This document shows, piece after piece, positions 1 to 9,588 of a stretch of DNA of 64,000 nucleotides. The translations under genes were made by a program, and so were the position numbers. The notes under the pieces are model-generated. The model was not told the origin of the DNA. It made no database searches and was given only the letters and a program-made list of their open reading frames with translations. Location: positions 124,001 through 188,000 of the forward strand of contig NZ_FQVT01000005.1 of the NCBI RefSeq assembly GCF_900129445.1. Direction: 5' to 3'. Position 1 is the first letter of the stretch; each line of letters begins with the position of its first letter. Source of the stretch: Salegentibacter echinorum (GTDB lineage: Bacteria; Bacteroidota; Bacteroidia; Flavobacteriales; Flavobacteriaceae).

Positions 1-309
1 CATAGTGATTGGTTTCTTATCGCCAATTTCATAGAAATCTACGTGCAAAATAGCATCGGTCACCGGGTGAAATTGAATGTCCTGAAGAATAGCGCTAAAT
101 TTATCGCCGTCTTCAAATTCAAGATTTACGGTGTGCACATCTGGGGTGTAAACCAGGTTATTAAACGAAATTTCGTCTGTTGCAAAGTGCATTGGCTTGG
201 CATCTCCCCCGTATAATACGCAAGGAACCTGTCCAGCATTACGCAGGGCCTTTGTGGCTTTCTTTCCTACGCTTTCTCTTTTAGATCCGTTGATCGTAAG
301 TGATTTCAT
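1..309 (-). CDS. rplY: 50S ribosomal protein L25 (TL5/CTC family), 5' part only
   Basis: The reverse strand opens with ATG at 309 and reads [20 protein letters not shown], continuing in frame to the window edge, so only about 103 N-terminal residues are present. The sequence matches the L25/TL5/CTC family: an N-terminal 5S-rRNA-binding beta-barrel with the typical [12 protein letters not shown] stretch and a later [11 protein letters not shown] stretch. In the cell it is part of the 50S subunit and binds 5S rRNA. It lies 110 bp downstream of prs on the same strand, an order I recall as common in Bacteroidota, so co-transcription is plausible. The C-terminal TL5 domain, if present, is outside the window. 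Family assignment is firm; the total length is unknown. Confidence 0.93.
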   Translation of the reverse strand, partial: MKSLTINGSKRESVGKKATKALRNAGQVPCVLYGGDAKPMHFATDEISFNNLVYTPDVHTVNLEFEDGDKFSAILQDIQFHPVTDAILHVDFYEIGDKKPITM

Positions 310-329
310 TGTTTAAAAATTTTAGGCTG

Positions 330-337
330 CAAAAGTA
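330..337 (-). promoter_or_regulatory. Possible -7 element upstream of rplY
   Basis: On the reverse strand the bases read TACTTTTG, a perfect match to the Bacteroidota -7 consensus TAnnTTTG, about 20 bp before the rplY start. No TTTG -33 element sits at the right distance, so this is weaker than the tRNA promoter. If real, rplY can be transcribed independently of prs. Confidence 0.35.
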
Positions 338-419
338 GTGCTTTTTTCCTTGCTATAAAACACTCATTCAAAATAATTTACAAGACCAGTTAAGTTTTCG
401 GTTAGAAAAACCTCCACCA

Positions 420-1361
420 TTACATAATAAATTTAGAACTAATAGATTTATTATTATGAACCCTGGTCATAACATCGGCAAAAAGCTCGGCGCATCCTAC
501 AACTTTTATTTTTCGGCTCTCTTGTTTTAAAGGAATGGAATCTGTAACAATTAACTCCTGAAGTTTAGATTTTTCAACCCGCTCATAAGCTTCTCCAGAT
601 AGTACAGGGTGAGTACAAATAGCACGTACGCTTTTTGCGCCCCGCTCCATCATAAGGTCTGCTGCTTTGGTTAAAGTTCCAGCGGTATCTACCATATCAT
701 CTACCAGCACCACGTTTTTACCTTCTACATTTCCTATCAATGCCATATGGGAAATTACGTTGGCTTTAGCACGTTGTTTATAGCAAATCACCACATCACT
801 TTCCAGGGCTTTAGAGTAGGCATAAGCTCTTTTAGAGCCACCCATATCTGGTGAAGCTATAGTAAGGTTATCCAAGCCTAATTTTCTTAGATGCGGAAGA
901 AAAATTGTAGAAGCGAAAAGGTGATCCACCGGTTTTTCAAAGAATCCCTGAATTTGATCGGCGTGCAGATCCATGGTAATTATTCGGGTTGCCCCGGCAG
1001 TTTCCAGGATACTGGCTACCATTTTTGCAGCGATTGGTACCCGGGGTTTATCTTTTCTATCCTGTCTTGCCCATCCAAAATAAGGCAATACCGCTGTAAT
1101 ATGTCTCGCTGAAGCTCTTTTGGCTGCATCTAGCATAAGTAGCATTTCCATTAAGTGGTCTGAACCGGGATGCGTAGAACCAATGATAAAAACGCGGGAA
1201 CCACGAACCGATTCTTCAAAAGAAGGCTGAAACTCGCCATCACTGTAAGTTGAAGTAATTACTTTTCCTAGTTTTGTGCCGTAAGCGGCGGCAATCTTTT
1301 CTGCTAATTGAGTACTCTGGGTACAGGAAAAAATCTTGGCCTCGGGCATTACGTTGGGCAT
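420..1361 (-). CDS. prs: Ribose-phosphate pyrophosphokinase
   Basis: This enzyme makes 5-phosphoribosyl-1-pyrophosphate from ribose-5-phosphate and ATP in the cytoplasm, feeding purine, pyrimidine, histidine and NAD synthesis. Visible family signatures are the flexible-loop ARQDRKDKPR segment, the cation-binding MDLHADQIQGFF segment and the PRPP-binding loop VLVDDMVDTAGTL. From the start chosen here it is 313 residues, normal for the family. The frame stays open to 1403, but the extra 14 residues (rich in His, Gln, Asn) look non-coding, and a candidate -7 element at 1401-1408 would overlap that upstream ATG. I therefore chose the ATG at 1361 (MPNVMPEAKIF); the ATG at 1349 is also possible. 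It precedes rplY on the same strand. Confidence 0.95.
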   Translation of the reverse strand: MPNVMPEAKIFSCTQSTQLAEKIAAAYGTKLGKVITSTYSDGEFQPSFEESVRGSRVFIIGSTHPGSDHLMEMLLMLDAAKRASARHITAVLPYFGWARQDRKDKPRVPIAAKMVASILETAGATRIITMDLHADQIQGFFEKPVDHLFASTIFLPHLRKLGLDNLTIASPDMGGSKRAYAYSKALESDVVICYKQRAKANVISHMALIGNVEGKNVVLVDDMVDTAGTLTKAADLMMERGAKSVRAICTHPVLSGEAYERVEKSKLQELIVTDSIPLKQESRKIKVVGCAELFADVMTRVHNNKSISSKFIM

Positions 1362-1400
1362 GTTGTGCTGTTTTAGTGAATGATGTTGTTTGTTGTGCTG

Positions 1401-1408
1401 CAAATTTA
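1401..1408 (-). promoter_or_regulatory. Possible -7 element upstream of prs
   Basis: The reverse strand reads TAAATTTG, matching TAnnTTTG. It lies about 40 bp before the prs start chosen here and overlaps the more upstream in-frame ATG at 1403, which argues against that ATG. No well-placed TTTG -33 element is visible. Confidence 0.35.
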
Positions 1409-1791
1409 AAAATTAATTTATTTATAGTGTTATGTTAAGCCTACTTTAGCCACCCCAAACCTTGTTCTTTTTTTCAGTTTTGCGTTAAAAAATGATTCCG
1501 TAGCTAAGGCAATTCAATAACTTATAGCCTTAACCTGAAAAAAAATAACGGCAGCTTAAGCGTCATAATAGACCTAACATAACACTAGCCTGCTTATCTA
1601 AGGTTCGTTTCTAAGCCAACCGCTTATTTTATTTCGCTGAAAAATAAACTTAACAAACATAAAAATTGATAAGATCACATATAATACCCACTTCGCACCA
1701 ATTCTTAAGCTGTTTCGACTTTTAAAGGTTTTACCATAAGACTCCTTAGACAAACAACACTTTCTTAATTTTTAAAAAACACGAAAAAACA
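1409..1791. other. Intergenic region between prs and the tRNA-Leu promoter
   Basis: No gene was recognised here. A 13-base inverted repeat is present: TAGTGTTATGTTA at 1425-1437 and its exact complement at 1575-1587, about 137 bp apart. The spacing is too long for a simple terminator; its role is unknown. Confidence 0.5.
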
Positions 1792-1821
1792 TTTGGAGGT
1801 GCATTTTTTTTTATACTTTTG
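1792..1821 (+). promoter_or_regulatory. Bacteroidota-type promoter of tRNA-Leu
   Basis: TTTG at 1792-1795 and TACTTTTG at 1814-1821 match the Bacteroidota housekeeping promoter (-33 TTTG, -7 TAnnTTTG), separated by 18 bp. The predicted start of transcription falls a few bases before the tRNA at 1832. This is the cleanest promoter in the window. Confidence 0.75.
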
Positions 1822-1831
1822 CCATCCACTT

Positions 1832-1913
1832 GCTCGAGTGGCGGAATTGGTAGACGCGCTGGATTCAAAATCCAGTGACTTAGGTCGTGTGGGTTCGATT
1901 CCCACCTCGAGTA
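1832..1913 (+). tRNA. tRNA-Leu (anticodon CAA)
   Basis: The acceptor stem pairs GCTCGAG (1832-1838) with CTCGAGT (1906-1912, with one G-T pair), followed by discriminator A at 1913. The anticodon stem CTGGA/TCCAG holds the loop TTCAAAA with anticodon CAA. The T arm reads GTGGG-TTCGATT-CCCAC. A short variable arm (gacttaggtc) and the 82-base length fit a class II leucine tRNA. CCA is not encoded. The gene is followed by a tyrosine recombinase gene, the usual arrangement when a tRNA 3' end is an integration site. Confidence 0.95.
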
Positions 1914-1936
1914 CTTTTAACATACCAAATTATAGC

Positions 1937-1972
1937 AAAACCCCGTAAACTTCACTGTTTACGGGGTTTTTC
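1937..1972 (+). terminator. Rho-independent terminator after tRNA-Leu
   Basis: A perfect stem AAAACCCCGTAAAC / GTTTACGGGGTTTT encloses a six-base loop (ttcact), and the 3' arm ends in a T run. It lies 24 bp after the tRNA and would end its transcript before the integrase gene. Confidence 0.85.
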
Positions 1973-2151
1973 ATTTCTTACCATATCATATAATATCAAA
2001 TAATCTGGGATAAAAAGTGTCTAATTCGGTGACACTTGAGAAATTAAAAAAGGTGCACCCGAATCCACGTAAATCACTGTTAAATAAGTTTTTACAAATA
2101 TTTTCTTTCAACTTTTTGTGCTATATTTAATTAAATTTAAAAGCTAAAAGG

Positions 2152-3372
2152 ATGCAGAATCTACTATCAATTTTATTTTATGTAAGAAAAAGTAAGAATA
2201 AAAACCTTACTCACGCCACGGTTTATCTAAGAATAACCTATAAAGGAAAACGTGCAGAGGCTAGTACAATGAGAAAAGTGCCACTCTCGAAATGGAATGC
2301 TAAGGCTAACAAAATGAATGGTGCTTCAGCGGAAGCCAGACAATTAAATAGACAACTTGAAATTATAAAAAATCGTTTATACGAGATCTATCAAAAACTT
2401 CAGAATTCTGGAGAAGCGATTTCAGCTTCTCTATTAAAAGATATTTTTATAGGTAATGACGATTCTAAAAAAGGGATTCTGGAAATGTTTGAAGAGCATA
2501 ACCTAAGGATGAAAAAACTGGTAGGCAAAGATTATTCTTTTAGAACACTTCAACGTTATAAAACTTCCAAGAAACACTTAACCAATTTTATTTTAAAAAA
2601 TTATAAAACTGAGGACTACCACGTTAAAGACATTGACACCAGGCTTATCAATAGTTTTATATATTACCTCAAAACCGAAGTAAATCTCTCCCACAATTCA
2701 GCCTTAAAATATCTAGCTTATCTTAAAAAAATTGTTCGGGTAGCTGTTGCTAATGGTTGGTTGGAAAAAGACCCCTTTTATAATTTCAAGCTTAAACGTC
2801 AGGTAATTGATCGTGAGTTTCTGACTAAAGAAGAAATTATTAAAATTATGGAAAAGCAATTCTCAATCTCCAGGGTGGAACAGGTAAGAGATATTTTTCT
2901 TTTCTCCTGCTACACCGGTTTGTCTTATTCAGATGTTTCCAAGCTCACTTCCAATGATATCACAATTGGTATTGATGGCCGACAATGGATAAAGGTTAAG
3001 AGAACCAAAACAAAAACGCTTAGCAGCATTCCGCTTTTAAAAATTCCGGAAGAGATCATCCAGAAGTATAAAGATTTTGAAAATCCAAAAGGCACCTTGC
3101 TGCCTATAGTTTCAAATCAAAGAACCAATAGTTACTTAAAGGAAATCGCCGATGTTTGTAAGATTAAAAAGAATCTAACCTTTCATATGGCACGACATAC
3201 CTTTGCCACCACTGTTACCCTTTCCAACGGAGTACCCATTGAAAGCGTTAGTAAGATGCTAGGACACCGATCATTAAGAACAACCCAACACTATGCAAAA
3301 ATATTAGACGATAAGTTGAGTGAAGATATGAATACTTTAAGAACTAGGATGGCAGCCAATGAGAAAGAATAA
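2152..3372 (+). CDS. Tyrosine recombinase (integrase), IntDOT-like
   Basis: This 406-residue site-specific recombinase has the common Bacteroidota layout: an N-terminal arm-binding domain (about 1-100), a SAM-like core-binding domain (about 110-205) and a C-terminal catalytic domain (about 220-395). Visible catalytic residues are H345 and R348 (HMARH), H372 (LGHRS) and nucleophile Y381 (TTQHYAKI). The usual first arginine is replaced by S258 in TGLSYSD, a substitution also described for the CTnDOT integrase. It probably inserts and excises the adjoining element by recombining at the tRNA-Leu 3' end 240 bp upstream; the target is inferred from position. The reading frame is intact. Confidence 0.93.
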   Translation: MQNLLSILFYVRKSKNKNLTHATVYLRITYKGKRAEASTMRKVPLSKWNAKANKMNGASAEARQLNRQLEIIKNRLYEIYQKLQNSGEAISASLLKDIFIGNDDSKKGILEMFEEHNLRMKKLVGKDYSFRTLQRYKTSKKHLTNFILKNYKTEDYHVKDIDTRLINSFIYYLKTEVNLSHNSALKYLAYLKKIVRVAVANGWLEKDPFYNFKLKRQVIDREFLTKEEIIKIMEKQFSISRVEQVRDIFLFSCYTGLSYSDVSKLTSNDITIGIDGRQWIKVKRTKTKTLSSIPLLKIPEEIIQKYKDFENPKGTLLPIVSNQRTNSYLKEIADVCKIKKNLTFHMARHTFATTVTLSNGVPIESVSKMLGHRSLRTTQHYAKILDDKLSEDMNTLRTRMAANEKE

Positions 3373-3749
3373 AGTTTAGAGAATTGATATCCTTTCACAT
3401 TCTTTAATTGGTAGCTATAAATAATAAACTGTAAAGACTTAGGTTTATCATATTCAAATTCTTTGAATTGCAATCCACTATTGTCCGGTAAAGAAACAAG
3501 ATCGCTTCGCTGCAAGAAAAAAGAGAAAAGACTAAACTCTAACTAACTGAGAATCCAGCTTTTTTCATAAGTGATATTCTTCAATTAACTCTTTTTCGTA
3601 AAGATTTCTAATAGCAAGGTGGATAATTATGAAATCGCTTTTGGGCTTTGCAATAAAAGAGAACATGCTAATTAGTTATATTTTTATCGGACATCAATGA
3701 TTGCAATAGTAACATCACCTAATCTTTCATCTACGAATCACATTTTTAT
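3373..3749. other. Gap between integrase and transposase remnant
   Basis: I see no supported gene, RNA or strong hairpin here. The region probably contains the outer end of the IS4-type element, but I could not identify its terminal inverted repeats by eye. Confidence 0.4.
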
Positions 3750-4930
3750 TTAAGAAAAGAAAGCTGCATTAGAGAGTTTAAATAAGTCCAGTTGTTCTTT
3801 GTCATTTTGATTTTTTTGATATTCGGTTAAAATCTCAATTATAGGCGTTTTATCGAATACTGAGATCCCTAATATTTGTATGATTTCATAAATTGAGAGG
3901 TTGCTCTTCATTTCATTTTGACATGCGCCACAATAAGATACGTACATATAGCAACCCAGATGTGGATATTGACTGCATTTTCAGACTGTCCCAATAATTT
4001 TTTTATGGTTAAATTCTGTTTTATCCATTTGAATAAAGTCTCTATTTGCCATCTGTTACGGTAAAGTTTGGCTATCTCTAAAGCTGATACTTCATGATAG
4101 TTGGACACAAAAGTAAGCAGGATATCGTTTTGATCATCGTAATATTCAACCAGCCGTAGTGGGTCTGGATAGAGTTTACTTGATTTATAGCCGGCTAAAA
4201 AAATCGTTTTATCGCTTTTCAAGCCAAATCTAAGATCGATGTTGTAATTATGTTCAATAACGGTATAATCCATCGTAGTCTTGGCCCTGGAAACGAAAAA
4301 GGCACCCATTTCATGTATATAATGCTGCAAAATCTATATAAGCTTTATCCATAAGATATATTGCTCCCGTTACAGGAACTAATACATCCAATATATTGCT
4401 ATTGTGATATTTACCATCGGTAATCATTACAAAAGAGGGAATACTGCCTCTTAGATCCAATAAAGTGTGCATTTTTATAGCACCTCGAGAATATTTTCCT
4501 GGAGCCCAGCTAAAAAGTTTTACGCTCAAGGATATTGTTGTTGAATCTAATGCAAACACCTCATTTTTAAGGTCGAAATCGGGAATTGGAAAATCAGCGT
4601 ACATTGGCCGGACTTGCTCTATTAAATATTGACCGAAGTTTGCAAATATTTTCCAATCCCTGCGCTTATTGGCTCGTGATATACTTGATTGATTCACTCG
4701 CTTTCTGATTCCGAGATGGTGCAGTTTGTTTTGATGGGCTTTCAGGCAAGTGCAGATATCACGTAAAGAGTTTCGGGCTGTTAACTGACCAAAGAATAAT
4801 TGAATAAATTGGTTCCAACAATTAAACTCCCTGTTCCATGGTCTCCATTGTATTTGATAACGCACTTTTCAAACTCATAGCCGTTGATAAACTGCAAAAG
4901 TTGAGCGAAAATATATTTACCTGTATTCAT
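3750..4930 (-). pseudogene. IS4-family transposase, broken by three frameshifts
   Basis: Reading right to left, the protein begins at ATG 4930 (MNTGKYIFAQLLQFINGYEF), shifts frame near 4840, continues with the N-terminal domain and the first catalytic stretches (FALDSTTISL, then ITDGKYHNSN), shifts again near 4320, and resumes with MGAFFVSRAK and the C-terminal Y-(2)-R-(3)-E-(6)-K signature in YRNRWQIETLFKWIK. A third shift near 3915 separates the last 60 or so residues. The fold is an RNase H-like DDE transposase of the IS4 group. All parts align in order, so this is one decayed copy rather than several genes. It is almost certainly inactive. The frameshifts could in principle be sequencing errors, but three in one gene favour true decay. 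Confidence 0.85.
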
Positions 4931-5236
4931 AGCTTGCTTTTAAAAAAGGCAGAGCTACGTATCAATTCAAATCAAAAAAATCAAAGAACGAGATAAGTAT
5001 TTAAATATCAGTTATTTATATGTATTTTAAGAAAATCAACGCATCACTAGTAATTGAAAATTATAAATTAGATTGTTACTCATCGAAGGAGAAATTAGGC
5101 TATTAAAAGATTCTAAAAAAATCACAATACAATGTGCTTTTTAGTGTAATTTTTATCGTGAACTATTAAAATTCAGAGATTTCCACATCAAAGTGTGGAT
5201 TGAAAGAATTATTAATAAGTCTATAGGAGCAGTCAG
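4931..5236. other. AT-rich gap between transposase remnant and HTH remnant
   Basis: No coding region or RNA was recognised. It probably holds the upstream end of the IS4-type element; no terminal repeat was identified. Confidence 0.4.
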
Positions 5237-5419
5237 TTGATTCAGCAACGCCGGGATAAGATACGCAGTACTCAGCAACAATTAGCCGATATGGCTGATA
5301 TCGGAATCAACACGCCATATAAGATTGAGACCGCACAAGCGAACCCTACCTTGGAGTCCTTACAAAAAATCACGGTTGTCCTTGGCATGGAAATCACCCT
5401 ACAAATAAGAAAACTATAA
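5237..5419 (+). CDS. Short XRE-type HTH protein, probably a HipB-like remnant
   Basis: Sixty codons from a TTG start encode an XRE/Cro-C1 helix-turn-helix: QQLADMADIGINTPYKIE followed by NPTLESLQKITVVLGMEI. The pattern resembles HipB-type antitoxins and small Bacteroidota regulators, which bind operator DNA and often repress a neighbouring toxin. No hipA or other toxin gene follows. The next thing downstream is a broken transposase, so the locus may be a leftover after insertion. The start is uncertain: TTG is the first usable codon and family members usually have a few more N-terminal residues. It may be functional or a fragment. Confidence 0.55.
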   Translation: MIQQRRDKIRSTQQQLADMADIGINTPYKIETAQANPTLESLQKITVVLGMEITLQIRKL

Positions 5420-5480
5420 TTAATAAATGAGACAGACAACTATATGCTAGATACGAAAAGCCTTTTGTATCGTTTTTGAG

Positions 5481-6121
5481 ATGAGTACAACTAGCAAAAG
5501 CCTCTCAAGTATCCAAATGGGCGAACGTTATGGTATCCGCCAGGGCACAGCCTGGTATTTTATGCACAAAGTGCGCTCGGCAATGGAAAGCAGCAAAAAA
5601 TATCCTTTGATTTGAAAGGTTTAGTTCATGTCGATGAGTTTATCATAGGCGGGCAAGAAGAAAATGCCCCTGGTAGAAGCTACAATACCCCTAAAACCAA
5701 GGTAATAATAACAGTAGAGCTTAATGAAGAACGCAAGGTCAAACGTGTCTACGCCAAGGTAATTAACGATTATTCCGCCAAGTCATTTACTCCATTGTTC
5801 GAACAGCATATATCTGAGGAAGCAAAAGTAATTACCGACAAATGGCGGGGGTTACAGCCCATTAAAGAAAAGGTATAATATTGAGCAGGTCCTAGTAATA
5901 AAGAAAAAAATTCAAGGAACTTCATATTATCATTCACAAGATAAAATCTTGGTTGAGGACAGTTCATGCGCCTATTTCAAAACAACATGTCAAAAGGTAC
6001 CTGGATGAATATTCATTCAGGTTGAATCGATCACAGTCAAAACAAACCATTTTTCACAATAATATAAAGAGAATGATACAAGGGAAACCACGGCTACATT
6101 CCCAAATTATTAATGGTAGCT
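5481..6121 (+). pseudogene. IS1595-family transposase, frameshifted
   Basis: Three pieces in different frames together give an ISXO2-like DDE transposase of the IS1595 group. The first (from 5481) reads MSTTSKSLSSIQMGERYGI and AWYFMHKVRSAMES. The second (5612-5878) carries HVDEFIIGG with the first catalytic Asp and VITDKW with the second. The third (about 5911-6121) reads HKIKSWLRTVHAPISKQHV and RSQSKQTIFHNI, the typical C-terminal end. The zinc-ribbon N-terminus of the family is absent. Frame changes near 5600 and 5880-5910 plus the missing N-terminus make it inactive. It lies directly before the first susC gene, so insertion here may have altered that gene's promoter. Confidence 0.8.
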
Positions 6122-6452
6122 AAATGTATAGCTCAATAAAGTTAATTACATATTATAGGTCAAAATTTCAATTAGATAATGTAAAAATATGTTGAAAAAT
6201 TAGCCTTAATCTTAGCATAATTCCAAAAACACTCACCTTTAAATATTGAAAAATTCTAAAATATTAACGCACAATAACCTGTTATACAAGATGTTGTACG
6301 ATTAAGCACCCAATTACGAATTTGTTTTCATAAAGTTTTGATTACGTTTACCATAAATTAACAAAAACTTAAGTTAAAGGTGTTTTTCGAAATCGTTATA
6401 GCCTAATTATAAAATCGGAATGCACTACTAAAGTTGATCAAATAACCTTACT
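6122..6452. promoter_or_regulatory. Leader region of the first susC gene
   Basis: This 331 bp stretch has no gene. It must contain the promoter for the susC-susD-PL6 operon unless transcription enters from upstream. I found no convincing TTTG/TAnnTTTG pair and no strong hairpin. Confidence 0.35.
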
Positions 6453-9400
6453 ATGTACTTAAAAAAAGTATTCTTTTTTATTCTAATTCTTTTCATTCAG
6501 CTCCCCTGTTTTGCTCAAAATGAATACACGCTTAGAGGAAGTGTTATTTCTGAAGAAGATAATATGCCACTACCTAGTGTAAACATTTCTAAAGTTGGAG
6601 AAGGAATTGGCGCAGTTACCGATTTTGACGGCAATTTTGAAATTATGGTTAAAAAAGGTGACACTTTATCTTTTTCTTATATAGGAAAAAAGACGGTCAA
6701 TATAGGTATTGATGCGCAAAAGACCCTGGAAGTATCAATGGAAGATTCCAATATCATGGATGAAGTTGTCGTGATTGGTTATGGTACCCAAAAGAAATCG
6801 AGCTTAACCGGTTCGGTCTCAAAATTGGAGAATGAGAACCTGGAAGAACTGCCTTACTCCAACGTAAGTAATGCCATAAAAGGTAAAATTGCTGGGGTAA
6901 GAATTCAAAATACATCTGGAGATGTTGGAGAATCACCCGATATTACTATTCGTGGATCTGGTTCCATAAGCTTAAGCTCTTCACCTTTAGTAGTTGTAGA
7001 TGGATTTCCATTTGACGATGGTTTACAATTTATAAACCCAAGCACTATAGAATCCATAGAGGTTCTTAAGGATGCTAGCTCCACGGCAATTTACGGCTCC
7101 AGGGGTGCAAATGGTGTTATTTTAATTACTACCAAAAATGGAAAACCCGGTGAGACCAAATATGAGTTTAAAACATACTCTGGTTTTAAGCAAGCTTATA
7201 AACAGGCAGATATACTGGACGTTTATGAATATTCAGACTTAGATAGGGAGAGAGACCAACTTGTAGAAAATTTTAACGCTCAGCAGGAAAGACGTGATCC
7301 TGAAATTGTGGATTATGGCTATAAAGACATAGGTAAAAGAACTATTGCAGACAATACCGGTGGAGCCACTAATTGGCAGGATGAAGCCTTAAGAAATCCA
7401 GCGCTTATAAAAAGCTATCAACTTAATATTTCGGGAGGTAATTCAAAAACTACTTATTATACCTCCGGTCAGTATATTCACGATGAAGGGCTCTTAAAAG
7501 ACAATTATCTTGAAAGAATAAATTTACAAACCAAGCTTAAGGTTAAGCTTAACAAAGACGTGGATCTTAGTCTCAATTTAAGACCTTCTTACGAAAGAAA
7601 AAGAAGACCGGCCATTAATTTTCAGGACACCTATCGTTATGAAACCTGGATTCCTGTATATCATAATGCCTACACTTCAGAACTCACGGGAGAGCCAATT
7701 GGCTCTTATTCCCACAATCCTCAATATAGAAACCTCAATTTTGATTTTGTAGATTCGGAAGGAAATCCCCAAAACACAGGAAATATGAGTAATTTGTGGG
7801 GTTCTTCCAATTATAATCCTATTTCCTCTCAACTTGAGACCAAACGATTTGAATATAATTACAGGTTCTTTGCCAATGGTTATTTAGACTGGGATATTAG
7901 TGATCATCTTAGTTTTAGGACTTCTTCAGGGATATATTTTCATTATAGGACCCGGGAAGAGTTTGAAGGGAAACTGGGGGATAAAAAGAATCAAAATACT
8001 GGTGTAGAAGACAACCGGGTAAGGTTAAAGTATATTTTTGAAAACACCTTAAATTACGAAAATGAGTTTAATGGGCACGGTATAAACGCCCTGGCGGGGA
8101 TCACTTATGAAAATCAGCAATATAAATACACCAATATTGAAGGTTTTGGCTATCCCGTAGAAAATGTAACGACGCTTAATGGTGCTTCAATAATTAATTT
8201 GGAAGAAACTTATACCAGGAAGTATGAAAATTCTTTGGCATCTTTCCTTGGTCGTGTAAATTACGATTATAAAGGAAAATACCTTTTATCGCTTGTAGGA
8301 CGTATGGATGGTTATTCAAAATTTGGCCCAGACAATAAATATGGTTTTTTTCCATCGGCATCTGCCGGTTGGAATGTTTCCAGGGAAAATTTTTGGAAAA
8401 ACAACGTAGGTTTTATCAACCGGTTTAAGATAAGAACAAGTGTAGGAAAATCGGGTAGCAATAATATAAGATTAGAGAATTATCCCGCCAGAAACCTATT
8501 GTTTGAAGCTAATTACTCTTTAGGGAACAGCTTGCAAACAGGCTTGGGTGATACCGGTTCTTTTTTAGGCAATCGCGGCATAGGTTGGGAAACAACCATA
8601 GAATATGACACGGGTATAGAATTAGGCTTTTTTGACAACAAACTTAGTTTGGTAGCCGATTACTATTATAAAATTTCGGAAGACCTAATTCTAAGACAAC
8701 CCGTTTCATATACTACCGGTTTCGATGAATACTTTAACAATATTGGAAAAGTTTTAAATGAAGGTTTGGAATTTACACTTTCCACCAATATCGAAAATCA
8801 AGATTTTTCCTGGCAGGGAAATGCGAATATTTCCTTCAACAGCAACAAATTAATTTCTTTTGGAGGTTCTGAACGTGTAATTTCAAACGGAGAAAGAAGC
8901 GACCAGTACATTACCAGAGTGGGAGATCCCTACATTCAGTTTTACGGATATAAGACCAATGGAGTATGGCAAAATCAGGAAGAAATAGACAATAACCCCA
9001 GTGGGTCTGTAGATAGGCCTGGTGGTTTAAGACGGGTGGATATTAATGATGATGGTATTATTAATGCGAATGATCGAACTGTAATTGGTGACCCTTTTCC
9101 AGATTATACCTGGGGCTTCACCAATTTCTTTAAATATAAAAACTTCGATTTAAATCTTACATTCCAGGGCTCTCAAGGAGCAGATGTAGTGTATGGACTT
9201 GCTTATTACCTGGAAATTGCGAGAAACCAAAGAGAGTTTGTAGAAGGACAATGGTTTAACCCTAATTTCCCCGCTTCTAAACCAAAAGAAAGGACCGGTG
9301 TTCCATTTTTAGAAACCGATTATACCGTGCAGGATGCTTCCTATATTTCCCTTAGAGAAGTTAGCCTGGGCTATAATTTCCCAAAATCCCTGGTTGAAAA

Positions 9401-9587
9401 TCTTGGGATAGATAATTTAAGAATTTACGCCCTGGGACAAAACCTAATCTATCTTACTTCAGATGATTATACAGGACTTAACCCAGAGGCTTTACGTGAT
9501 CTTAATAATCCGCTAATTACAGGATACCAAAGGGGAGTTACTCCTATCCAGGAACAATTTACCCTGGGAGTTAATCTAAATTTTTAA
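6453..9587 (+). CDS. SusC-like TonB-dependent outer-membrane receptor (first block)
   Basis: This 1044-residue outer-membrane transporter imports oligosaccharides with its SusD partner, using TonB energy. A signal peptide ends at FAQ (residues 20-22). A carboxypeptidase-regulatory-like domain follows (about 25-98), then the TonB-box region DEVVVIGYGTQKK (about 103-115), a plug domain (about 120-230, with VVVDGFPF and the STAIYGSRGANGVILITTK signature) and a 22-strand barrel ending in NLNF. Length is normal. It opens a co-oriented cluster with susD (1 bp apart), a PL6 lyase and a surface lipoprotein, so the ligand is probably an unsaturated uronate oligomer; this is inferred from neighbours. 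No dedicated regulator adjoins it. Confidence 0.95.
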   Translation: MYLKKVFFFILILFIQLPCFAQNEYTLRGSVISEEDNMPLPSVNISKVGEGIGAVTDFDGNFEIMVKKGDTLSFSYIGKKTVNIGIDAQKTLEVSMEDSNIMDEVVVIGYGTQKKSSLTGSVSKLENENLEELPYSNVSNAIKGKIAGVRIQNTSGDVGESPDITIRGSGSISLSSSPLVVVDGFPFDDGLQFINPSTIESIEVLKDASSTAIYGSRGANGVILITTKNGKPGETKYEFKTYSGFKQAYKQADILDVYEYSDLDRERDQLVENFNAQQERRDPEIVDYGYKDIGKRTIADNTGGATNWQDEALRNPALIKSYQLNISGGNSKTTYYTSGQYIHDEGLLKDNYLERINLQTKLKVKLNKDVDLSLNLRPSYERKRRPAINFQDTYRYETWIPVYHNAYTSELTGEPIGSYSHNPQYRNLNFDFVDSEGNPQNTGNMSNLWGSSNYNPISSQLETKRFEYNYRFFANGYLDWDISDHLSFRTSSGIYFHYRTREEFEGKLGDKKNQNTGVEDNRVRLKYIFENTLNYENEFNGHGINALAGITYENQQYKYTNIEGFGYPVENVTTLNGASIINLEETYTRKYENSLASFLGRVNYDYKGKYLLSLVGRMDGYSKFGPDNKYGFFPSASAGWNVSRENFWKNNVGFINRFKIRTSVGKSGSNNIRLENYPARNLLFEANYSLGNSLQTGLGDTGSFLGNRGIGWETTIEYDTGIELGFFDNKLSLVADYYYKISEDLILRQPVSYTTGFDEYFNNIGKVLNEGLEFTLSTNIENQDFSWQGNANISFNSNKLISFGGSERVISNGERSDQYITRVGDPYIQFYGYKTNGVWQNQEEIDNNPSGSVDRPGGLRRVDINDDGIINANDRTVIGDPFPDYTWGFTNFFKYKNFDLNLTFQGSQGADVVYGLAYYLEIARNQREFVEGQWFNPNFPASKPKERTGVPFLETDYTVQDASYISLREVSLGYNFPKSLVENLGIDNLRIYALGQNLIYLTSDDYTGLNPEALRDLNNPLITGYQRGVTPIQEQFTLGVNLNF

Positions 9588-9588
9588 T

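Noticed and set aside
891-1112. Forward-strand open frame inside prs
   Set aside because: It is antisense to a conserved housekeeping gene and resembles no protein family.
1362-1403. N-terminal extension of prs
   Set aside because: The extra 14 residues are rich in His, Gln and Asn, not family-like, and overlap a candidate -7 promoter element.
3291-3515. Reverse-strand open frame over the integrase 3' end
   Set aside because: It is antisense to the intact integrase and shows no domain.
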